Shown here in pieces: positions 50,329-59,174 of a stretch of 64,000 bases of DNA. The notes below the pieces were generated by a model. That model had not been told where the DNA came from. It did not search any database and saw only the letters and a program-made list of their open reading frames with translations. A program made the position numbers and the translations under genes. How positions within the stretch are numbered: the first letter of the stretch is position 1; every line of letters begins with the position of its first letter. Origin of the DNA: Metellina segmentata (taxonomy: Eukaryota; Arthropoda; Arachnida; Araneae; Tetragnathidae); the NCBI GenBank assembly GCA_947359465.1, contig OX375875.1, positions 10,943,038 through 11,007,037 on the forward strand, in the 5' to 3' direction.

Positions 50329-50729
50329 TTATGGTCTAGAAGGTATAGATACGTTAGGGTAAACTCTGAAAGGCGGTGGAACCTTCAATATGTATGATAA
50401 TTTACACTCGAAGGTATCCTCGGCCAAGTTTTTAATTGGATACATCATCAACCTCTCACACATTCTAAGCGCTCGAAGCTCCCCATCGAGAACCCTGACG
50501 TTCATGTCTACGGAATGGAGGCTATTCACACGCTGCTCTCTTTGTGGCACAGAAATGAGGGCATGGAAATCTTAATGGACTTCAGCCGTTTCTTCAGGAG
50601 CTTGAGATCTGAAAGATTCCGAACCCCTCCGTAACCAGAGATTGCAAAAATTTCGTCCGTCTCTGTATCCAGAGGGTTAAATATTAAAAGAGCGTTGCGA
50701 ACGTATTGAAAATCATTCTCTGTTATCAT
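50329..50729 (-). other. Unrecognised minus-strand open stretch (two overlapping frames)
   Basis: Frames 50729-50526 (MITENDFQYVRNALLIFNPL) and 50550-50329 (VDMNVRVLDGELRALRMCER) overlap by 25 bases and could be one ~130-residue coding segment with a frameshift. Composition looks protein-like, but I recognise no family, so I assign no function. Confidence 0.3.
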
Positions 50730-50809
50730 CGGAAGTTGATTATTACAAATTCTTGAGTTTTTTTAGTGAAAGTCAGAAACTATTAATGACTCATTACTTT
50801 CTACCCGAA

Positions 50810-51900
50810 AAAAGGAACTAATTAACATTGCGACATGTAATATTCACACAGTACATAATGCTTTTCTTAAAGGTCTAAAAGAGTTGGGGGAAGATGTGTC
50901 TGAATTAGTTTTTACTATTCACAGATTTTTTAATCAGTGGCCAAGCGTTGGTCAACATACAAACAAATTCAAGAAGACTTGAAACTTCCCACTCACCATT
51001 TCATAAAGCATTGTTCAAGCAGGTGGCTAAGCCTAAAGCCAGCTGCTGAAAGGACGCTTGAACAGTGGATTGCAGTGCGAAAGTATTTCCTTGACTATAT
51101 TCCAATAAAGAAGCCAAACATGATACAAAGATCAGGCAATAAAAATATTGTTCATTTACTTAGAAGAGAAACTATGAAGGCTGAAGTGATATTTGCCGCA
51201 TCAAGTACAAGTATATTTAATCGTGTGACCGAATTTCTTCAGAAAAAGGAACCTCTAAAACTTAAACCCTGCATTCTCAATTTGAATTGTTGACAAGAAC
51301 AATTTTGGGTAGGATCTACAAAGAGGAATTTATTCGAGGTTTGAAAATGGCTAAATTGGAAGACAATGTCCTCAGAAACTGTTGCCTCTGGCAGATATTG
51401 TGATTGGAGATCAAATTTGTAGAGCGCTACAGAATGTAAAAGAGAAGGAAATGAATTTATTTTTTCTAAGGGGGCTCAGAATCATTACAGTACCAGTGTT
51501 AAATATCTTTTGAAGAAGTCCTCCATCAGTTCATTTCTCCTTAAAGATTTATCCTGTCTTGGTCCTCCTGAGAGACTCAGTAGCGAGAGTGTTCGACAAG
51601 TATTAAAATTTGCAAGAGCAATGCTATGGGATGTCCCAACAGACATACTACTGGATGAGTGGAAATTACTGAAGAGAATTTGAGGAAGAATTATTTAGAA
51701 GGAAGCATATTGATGTTTACTGGAACCATTTCTTCAGACTGCGAGACATTAGCAGAGTTGCCAAGTGCTCCGAAACTTCCAGAGTTTCTACGCTAAAGAA
51801 TCGAAAATCCGCAACTCCGCGTATACATTGGTCCACTCCGGAAATCGCTTTGATGCAGGGAAAAGAAATAATTCGTATAATCCTGTAATTAATAATTCGT
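50810..51900 (+). pseudogene. Decayed hAT-like transposase
   Basis: Pieces in several frames: CNIHTVHNAFLKGLKELGED (50830), LPTHHFIKHCSSRWLSLKPA then AERTLEQW (50985), EAEVIFAASS-like region, and YWNHFFRLRD (51720). The CN.H.VHN.F and H.F...CSSRWL..K.A..R..EQW pattern is familiar from hAT-type BED-finger transposases in invertebrates. Multiple stops and frameshifts. Cut off by the hairpin-chain repeat at about 51900. Confidence 0.6.
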
Positions 51901-52485
51901 ATAATCCTGAGTTGACTTTCCGGTCCGTGACGTCACAGCGAGGGCTTCGCCCCCTCTTCAGTTATGCTTGACGACCCTCGGGGATTGCTACGTAGTCCCG
52001 TTTGGTTTGCTTCGCAAACCAATACTCCTTTCACAAGTGATTTCACTTTTTTTTTTACTTTACACTTATTGCACCCTAAACTAATAGCCGCATCAGTAAA
52101 AAACCTTCCTTTTTTTTCCTGTACAATTTGAAGTAAACCGTGTTAATCTCCTAACTTTACAAATTTGTACTTTGTCCGTAAACCGTCTGAGAGCAGAGTG
52201 AAAAAAGCGAGCCATTTTCCTCGCCAAATGAAAAGAAATCGTTTTTATGGCAATTGTTGCTACGATAAATTTGATATCTGGCAAACCCGATAGTCAAAAA
52301 TGCAACCCACACCTGACTGCGAAACCTTCTCCGCGAACTAAAACATATAAAACTTGTGACTAACTTTTGATTGCATAGAATTTATTTATGAACCAATTTT
52401 AGAAATAATTGTATCGTAAAAAAGAGTACATTCTGAGGTATACAGCGATATTTTCAAAATTAAAAACAAATAGTAATAAGATATA

Positions 52486-53988
52486 CAGGGTGGTCCCGAA
52501 TTCATGGTACAAACTTTAATGGTAGGTACAGGACATTGTAACAATGATTTATTGTATAGGAATGTATAGTCGCAAGTGACGCGGTGAGGCGTAAACAGGG
52601 GAAATAAAAGGAAAGAGAAATGGAGTGATCGGTTGGTATCATTGCCGGTAGAGGGCAGTAGATGTCTAGCCGCTGTTGAACATGATGCATCGCAGTAGGG
52701 AAAAGCGCCATTCACAATTGTGCTGCCGTAGACGATGGGTGACTTTACGTATGCAGAAAAAGCAGACATGCATTACATGTACGGCCGTGCAAATAGTAAC
52801 GGCAGAGCTGCGTTACGAATGTATCGCGCGGAGTATCCTGATCGACGAATGCCGGATCATAGAATTTTTCAACGGTTACATCGTCAACTTTGTGAAACAG
52901 GTGCGTTCGACGTCAACAGACATGGCGCTGGTCGAGCAAGAGCTGTACGCACTCCAAGGCTGGAAGAAAGCATCTTGAACATTGTGGCTGATAGACCCGA
53001 GTCAAGCACAAGAACTGTTGCGCGTGACGTAGGTGTGAGTCATCAGACTGTATGCAGAGTGTTAAACGAAAATCGCTTACACCCCTTCCATTTTCAGAAA
53101 GTACAAGCATTGAATCCGGCAGATTATCCTCGCCGCGTGAACTTCTGCCTGAGGGTGATGCAGCAATGTGCGTTGCAGCCGGATTTCGTAGATTATGTGC
53201 TATTTACAGATGAAGCGACATTTTCACGCGAGGGTGTCTTTAATGCGCACAATTCCCATGTGTGGGCAACCGATAATCCACATGCAACGCGTCGACATGC
53301 GTTTCAACAACGTTTCAGTATTAATGTGTGGGCTGGTATTGTGAACGACTTTTTGATTGGCCCATACTTACTACCCACGCGGCTCACTGGCGGAAGCTAT
53401 CTTATTTTTCTGAAAGAAGTGTTACCACAACTGCTGCATGATGTTCCGATCGCCATTCGTAACCGCATGTGGTTTCAGCACGATGGGGCGCCAGCACACT
53501 TCAGCATTGATGTACGGAATTACCTGAATGCCACGTTTGGTACTCGATGGATTGGGCGTGGTGGACCAGTCCCTTGGCCACCCCGATCTCCCGATTTATC
53601 GAGCCTCGATTACTTTTTATGGGGACATCTAAAGCATCTTGTTTATGAGACTCCAGTTGACTCAGATGAGGATCTCGTCGCGCGCTTATCTGTAGCTGCT
53701 GCAGGTGTGCGTGAAATACCAGGCATCTTTGAACGTGTACGCCAATCGCTCCACCGACGCTGTCAAGCATGTATCGATACTGGTGGACGCAATTTTGAAC
53801 AATTACTGTAAACATGACACTTGTCAACAACGCTTTCAATAAAATCTTTGTTTTTCCTTTCGGCCGTTATTTCCCCTGTTTTCGCCTCACCGCGTCACTT
53901 GCGACTATACATTCCTATACAATAAATCATTGTTACAATGTCCTGTACCTACCATTAAAGTTTGTACCATGAATTCGGGACCACCCTG
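52486..53988 (+). mobile_element. DD41D mariner-like transposon with 122-bp TIRs
   Basis: 1,503 bp, ends CAGGGTGGTCCCGAATTCAT and its inverse, TA duplication at 52484-52485 and 53989-53990. The inverted repeats are 122 bp long (52486-52607, 53867-53988) with one mismatch. One intact transposase ORF. The near-identical ends indicate a young copy. Confidence 0.93.
52735..53811 (+). CDS. DD41D mariner-type transposase, intact ORF
   Basis: 358 residues, MGDFTYAEKADMHYMYGRAN start. The N-terminus has a helix-turn-helix pair for TIR binding (YPDRRMPDHRIFQRLHRQL; STRTVARDVGVSHQTVCRVL). Catalytic acids: FTDEATF Asp159, QHDGAPAH Asp250 and PDLSSLDYFLWG Asp292, giving 41 residues between the last two (DD41D, as in rosa-type mariners). 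All three Asp are present; SPDLSSLD differs from the more common PDLxPxD at one position, which might matter. No stops or frameshifts. Similar sequences are, from memory, widespread in insects. Confidence 0.93.
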   Translation: MGDFTYAEKADMHYMYGRANSNGRAALRMYRAEYPDRRMPDHRIFQRLHRQLCETGAFDVNRHGAGRARAVRTPRLEESILNIVADRPESSTRTVARDVGVSHQTVCRVLNENRLHPFHFQKVQALNPADYPRRVNFCLRVMQQCALQPDFVDYVLFTDEATFSREGVFNAHNSHVWATDNPHATRRHAFQQRFSINVWAGIVNDFLIGPYLLPTRLTGGSYLIFLKEVLPQLLHDVPIAIRNRMWFQHDGAPAHFSIDVRNYLNATFGTRWIGRGGPVPWPPRSPDLSSLDYFLWGHLKHLVYETPVDSDEDLVARLSVAAAGVREIPGIFERVRQSLHRRCQACIDTGGRNFEQLL

Positions 53989-55009
53989 TAGATATGACAG
54001 TTAAAAAACAAAAGTAACGAAAATGTCCCGATTTTTCCCTAATTAAAAAAAAATATATATTATTAAGAACCAAACTGAAATTTAAAAAAATACTCAACGA
54101 GCTGCAAAAATGTACGTTGAGATGTACTCTTTAAAAAAAACTCACGGCTTAAGACTGAAAATTTGTATGCGTTTTGCTCATTCGCGGAAGAAATTTCGCT
54201 TCTTCAATTTTGACACTTAATAAACTCTAAACTAATAGCCGCATCGGAAAAAAATCTTAATAATTGTCCAGGGAATACGATAAAGAATTATTTACGAATA
54301 CATATTTTTCTGATCCGAACTTTCTAGGGAAACCATCTAAGAATCAAGCTAAACAGCACAGTTTTCAATCCTGCGGCGGCGGAAACTTTTTTTTAATAAA
54401 GAGAGATATAAAACGTAAGGCACAAGAAAATTTAGAGAAGGACTGGAAAGAAAAATATAAACTAGAAGCAGAGAGAATTTTTTTTTTTTTAAAGCAGCTG
54501 GCAAAGAAAAGAATGGTGATAGAAGAACAATAATTTAAAATTATGCGTAAGGAAGAGGATGAGCCGTTGGATAGTGCTTCAAAATTTTTAAAGGAAGCAG
54601 CACTTGTTCAGGCAATGATTGAAGGAGCGGCTAAAGTCTCAGATGATGCTGGTCAGCAAAGACAGATTTTAAAAAAATGCACATTCTTCTATTGAGAAGA
54701 AAAAGACAAAATTAATTTTAGTCTTTTTCAACAAAAAAAATTAAGACATAATTTTTCAAAGAAAAGGAAGAAATTCTTCAAGCTGTGTCAAAAATAAACA
54801 AATTAAAAAATCATAATTCCGATTTAAAAAAAAAATAATTTATGTTAATATTTTAAAATGATGTAATTTTTAAATGAAGAAAATAAAAATATCCTTCCAA
54901 AGAAAGAAAAAGAAAAGATAGGGGTAGCTTGGGAGGATCTTTTTATTTTTTATCTTTATACTAGAATATGTTTAGCATTATTGTTATTATTATTATTATT
55001 TTTTTTTTG

Positions 55010-55182
55010 CTCGATTAGTCACCTTTTTCTACTTGATTAGTCACTTTTTGTCACCTTTTTTTTACTTGATTAGTCACTTTTTGTCACCTTTTTCTACTCG
55101 ATTAGTCACTTTTTGTCACCTTTTTGGTTTAATTTGTCACTTTTGTCACCTTTTTGGACCTTGAAACCTGTTAAGAGCCCTG
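55010..55182. repeat. Tandem subterminal repeats ending in GAGCCCTG
   Basis: Four to five copies of a ~35-bp unit (CTCGATTAGTCACTTTTTG then TCACCTTTTT) lead into AAACCTGTTAAGAGCCCTG. Confidence 0.85.
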
Positions 55183-55489
55183 TACTTCTGAAATGAATGT
55201 GGAAATGTATTCCTACAAAAGTAGTGTCTTATACATAGTTTTACAGAAAACCTTTTTAACCTCAAACTTTTATAGTATGCCTAACAACATTCTTTTCAAG
55301 CTAAATTATATTAAAAACTAATTTCATCTGCTGATAAAAGCTATTAATGCCACTATTTGTGTCACCAAACAAAACTACAAGAATATGCTTCAGACTATAA
55401 TGAGAAATCGGGTTAGTCAATGCGCAAGATCAATAATATTTCAACTAACCATTCACTCTCATATGTTCAATTATATTCATCATGCTAAA

Positions 55490-56239
55490 TCTACTATTAT
55501 AAATGAAGTGTTTGTCTGTTATGTGCAAGTTCCTGACGAATCTATGGCACTTACAGTAAAGGGATTTGGCACACTGGTAGTCCGAATTTTTCGCAATTTT
55601 TGTACGAAGCTCGAATTTTAAAATTCAATCTAGAACATTTAAAAATTTATTTAATGACATTTTACTTATTATTTTCTTTGGAATGGCAACAGCATAAAGA
55701 TATGACAGATTCTAAATTTATTTTTCCCGTGTTTCCGTTTGATTTTCGGAGCAACGCTTTCAGCCGAAGAACAAAACAAATAAAAAGTTTTAACTGCAGT
55801 TATGTAGTTCTTTTTTTCATCTTCTAGATCGTCAAAGATAGAGTAAAAATATCAAAGGATTTGAAACCTGCGGAAAATTTTCCACCAGATAGTTGCCTTA
55901 CACGTTTGATTTTCTTTTAATAAATAATTTTTCAATTAAATATTATATTTTCGCTAGAGATTGTGACGTCACGCCGATTGGATTAATTCAAATTTGGTCG
56001 CATCGGACAACACCGTGATGGCTGTTATCCAATAGGCTACGAATTCCCGTTTGGTATGCTTCGCAAACCAACGCCGTGTAATAGGCTACGAATTCCCATA
56101 TGGCTGTTATCCAATAGGCTACGAACGCAAATCAAATGGGAATTAGTAGCAATTACCGGGGTTAGCGAGCAGTGGTCACACCTGACCCTAGGAAAAGAAT
56201 CGTCACTGGCAACGCCGTGCTGGCCACGCAGTGGCTAGT
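55490..56239 (+). mobile_element. Helitron-like non-autonomous copy (H3)
   Basis: 750 bp, 5' A|TCTACTATTATAAATGAAG, 3' GGCCACGCAGTGGCTAGT. The 5-bp stem GCCAC/GTGGC directly before TAGT is the expected 3' hairpin. Contains TTTGGTATGCTTCGCAAACC and several GGCTACGAATTCCC words. Confidence 0.7.
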
Positions 56240-56774
56240 GTTTTAATAAACACACAGTAGTGACCGTTATACTAAGAAAATCTATTAACTGAACTTCGTT
56301 TACAACTTGCTTATTTTGTATTAGATAACTAGTCCTAGTCAACAATGTTCTTGTTTAACCATTTTTAAAAATGCCCTATAATTATGCTGCATTTGGCTGC
56401 AATAACAATAAACTCAACTGTTTGTAATAACCTACCAATCAGTTTAGTGTTCAAGGTGCTGACATCTGGATCAAGATTCCTGTCATGAATCCAGAATGGC
56501 ATGGATGTTTGTCCATCTAGAATGAATGTGTGACCTTTTAATAAACAGGTGGTGGTATGTATGTTATGCGTAGCGTGAACCCTTCCCCCACTAGTACATC
56601 AGGGTAATGCTAAAAGGTTCTAAAATTTGCCCATGTCCCATAGTGAGTAATGTTCAATTGACATGGTATTGGAAAAAAGGACCAGTTCTGTATGTGGAAA
56701 AGAATAAATTTATTTTCACAGCTTTCCTTTAGAAAATGTACATGTAATCATGGTTAGGAAGTTGGCTTGTTGTA
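56240..56774. other. Spacer between two Helitron-like copies
   Basis: 535 bp, AT-rich, nothing recognised. Confidence 0.6.
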
Positions 56775-58270
56775 TCTCTACTGTTATAAAAGGATGTGTT
56801 TGTACTCATTATCCTGACGAATCTATGGCACTTACATTAATGGGATTTGGCACTAATGTAGTTCGGATTTTTCGCAATTTTTGTGCGAGTCCGAATTTTT
56901 AAATTTAATCTTGAACATTTTTAATGAAATTTAATTATTATTGTTGTCTTTGGAATGGCAGCACCATAAAGTGATGACATATTCTAAATTTATTTTTTCC
57001 GTCTTTCCATTTAATTTGTTGTTGTTGCACGCCCCCATTGGCCAGCAGTGCTAGACCAGGCCCATGACTTTATACACCCTCAAAAAATCCAACACCGTCA
57101 ATGGATCGTCAGTCAAGTCTTGTTTGGAGAGCCCCAGGCACGAGAGGATGTGGTGAGGCAAAGCCTGCTAAGTGGAACAGTTGTTACAAATCTCAAAGAT
57201 CTTGGATCCTTCGGAAAATTGGGGGAAAATTGCAGCCTTTGTTTGTCACAAGGACCAGAGCACCGAAAAATAGGTAGAGGACAGACTTGGCTCTTGGCGG
57301 TATCCCATTTAGTCTGGCTCCTACCCTACGAGAACCTGTCCGGCTTGAGAGACCCTGCCGGTAGATAAACTACTGCCGGTATAGCTCCCAAAGTTGTCAG
57401 AGCACGCAAGCCCCTCCAGCTAGTCAAGCTAAGGATACCATTGGGAGGGCCATTTAATTTTGTTAGGAACGATTTTTCAGCTGACGAAAAACACAAATAA
57501 AGTTTTAACTGGAGATATGTTGTTCTTATTTCTATCTCCTAGATCGTTAAAATGGAGTAAAAATTTCAACGGATTTGAAATCTGCGGAAAATTTTACAAT
57601 AGATCGATACCTTAAAAATGTGATTATCTTTAAATATTTCCTTTTTAAATTGAATATCTTGTGTATTTTTGCAAAAGATTGTGACGTCACGCCCAAAAAT
57701 AAACACTACATTTACTGCACTCTACAATTTCAGAGAAAGGAAGAAAAATAAAACGAATTTTTTTTTTTGCCTGGTATTGTATAGTTTTTTTTTTGTAAAA
57801 TCGGTATCCAAAAAGATAGATTGAAAATTTCACGGATTTGAAATGCGTGGAAAATTTTACACTAATTAAACCCTATAGGATTGATATTCTTTTAATACAT
57901 AATTTTTTAATTAAATATTTATATTTTCGAAAGATAGTGTGACGTTACGCCGATTTGATCTCTTCGCAATTCGAATTTGGCCGCATTTGACAATGACGAG
58001 GCAATCACGGCGTTGCCCGTGGTGTTGGTTTGCGAAGAAAACCCACGGGCAGCGCCATGATGGTTGTTATCCAATAGGATACGAATTCCCATTTGTTTGC
58101 TTCGCAAATATATTCCAACGCCATGATTGCTGCTATCCAAAAGGCTACGAATTCGCAAACCAAATGGGAATTCGTAGCAATCACCGGGTGTTAGCGAGCA
58201 GTAGTCACACCTGACCCCTCGAAAAGAACTGTCACGAGCAACTCCGTGCTGGAGACATCTAAATTCTAGT
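56775..58270 (+). mobile_element. Helitron-like copy (H4) with insertion and internal duplication
   Basis: Begins A|TCTCTACTGTTATAAAAGG and likely ends AAATTCTAGT|T at 58270. The family's core block is present, but a 432-bp foreign segment (57018-57449) interrupts it, and part of the body (GGATTTGAAAT...GGAAAATTTTACA) occurs twice, near 57570 and 57835. Three or more hairpin motifs lie at 58025-58165. Confidence 0.6.
57018..57449 (+). mobile_element. Retroposon-like insertion with 11-bp target duplication
   Basis: 432 bp of GC-richer sequence between duplicate CCATTTAATTT (57007-57017 and 57450-57460). The last part (GAACCTGTCCGGCTTGAGAG, CCGGTATAGCTCCCAAAG, GCACGCAAGCCCCTCCAGC) resembles the conserved 3' tail of a non-LTR element or its SINE, from memory; class not certain. 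An open frame (57048-57368) is probably a relic. Confidence 0.6.
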
Positions 58271-58572
58271 TTCAATCCATACTTTTGCATACATTTTGAA
58301 AAAAAAGAAGATATTTATAATACAATTCTTAATTTTTGAAACATTCAGCTCACAAACTAGAATTGAAATAGATGTCTTCAATGTTGTGTGTGGTTCAGAT
58401 ATTTTATTACAAAGTAAATTTGTATTTAGATAAATTCGATAGTTCCATTTACCCTTGGATTTCAAGCATATACTGATGATTTACCTTCAAAGAAAATTTT
58501 TACTATGGCATTATTTTCCAAAAAATAATTGTTCCTCTTCTGATGCAAATCAGATTCTGAAAATTTCCTATT
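58271..58572. other. Spacer before the palindrome
   Basis: 300 bp AT-rich, nothing recognised. Confidence 0.5.
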
Positions 58573-58640
58573 GTGATCCCATGCTGGTAGAAATAAAGTG
58601 CTTGTATACAAGCACTTAATTTCTACCAGCATGGGATCAC
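58573..58640. repeat. 68-bp near-perfect palindrome
   Basis: Arms of 34 bp with one mismatch around TGTATACA, beginning GTGATCCCATGCTGGTAGAA. No loop. It lies just upstream of the LINE. Confidence 0.93.
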
Positions 58641-58762
58641 TTGTTGTAAACAAAAAACATCGGGAGAAGCACCTAAATAAATATGGATGCAAAGGATTCA
58701 TTACTACACAACCACTCCTAACGCTACAGTTTGAAAACTAGTGAATAATATTTCATGGGGTA

Positions 58763-59002
58763 GAGGTAACAGTATTAGGATTACTACCTAGGTATGGGTT
58801 AGCTAATGGGTGGTTAAATCAAAGGGCCAATAAGATGAACGGGTTGTTAAGGGATTTGTGTGAGAGGGAGGAGGTGAGATTTTTTGATGTTTGGAAGGAG
58901 TGTAGGAGGGATTGGATAAGCAGGGACAATTTGCATTTAAGCCTGGTAGGTAATAGGGAGGTTGGCAAGCGGGTTTTGAACATTCTGGAGTCAAAAAACT
59001 AG
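58763..59002 (+). pseudogene. LINE ORF1 C-terminus, SGNH/esterase-like
   Basis: About 79 residues: LLPRYGLANGWLNQRANKMN, LCEREEVRFFDVWKECRRDW, DNLHLSLVGNREVGKRVL, then TAG. The DxxHLS..G pattern is that of the SGNH hydrolase-like domain in ORF1 of CR1-type LINEs. N-terminal part absent. Confidence 0.65.
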
Positions 59003-59174
59003 AATACAAGCAGGGATGGGAAGGACATAGAGGGTTGACAGTACACAGTAATTGCTTAGGAAAACTAACAGGGTCTAAATTGCAGGAGACAAACAATACA
59101 AAGGGGAAGTGCAATGTAAGGGAGAAAAACAATACCAAGACAAATAATACAAGGGGAAAGTGCAGTATAAGGGT

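Larger units (their letters stand above)
51890..54250 (+). mobile_element. Hairpin-chain repeat R2, interrupted by a mariner
   Basis: 51905-52060 repeats the R1 hairpin block (GAGGGCTTCGCCCCCTC, TTTGGTTTGCTTCGCAAACC). 52070-52485 and 53991-54050 follow the R1 AT-rich side in order (CTAATAGCCGCATCAGTAAA, ATGTCCCGATTTTTCC), with only one of the 185-bp units. The DD41D mariner at 52486-53988 splits it. Boundaries approximate. Confidence 0.6.
49639..55182 (+). mobile_element. Composite, interrupted hAT-like unit (inferred)
   Basis: Left end CAGGGCTCGTAACACG, right end GTTAAGAGCCCTG, with GTCACCTTTT words inside both. Between them are a transposase relic (50810-51900), a hairpin-chain repeat holding a mariner, and a Lys/Glu-rich open fragment (54264-54680, SREYDKELFTNTYFSDPNFL) that could be the displaced tail of the same ORF. 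The flanks (GAAAATTT and TACTTCTG) do not match, so both ends belonging to one insertion is unproven. Confidence 0.4.

Noticed and set aside
54264..54533. Lys/Glu-rich 89-residue open frame as a separate gene
   Set aside because: It continues in another frame to about 54680 and lies between hAT-like ends; more likely a relic of the interrupted transposon ORF than a host gene.
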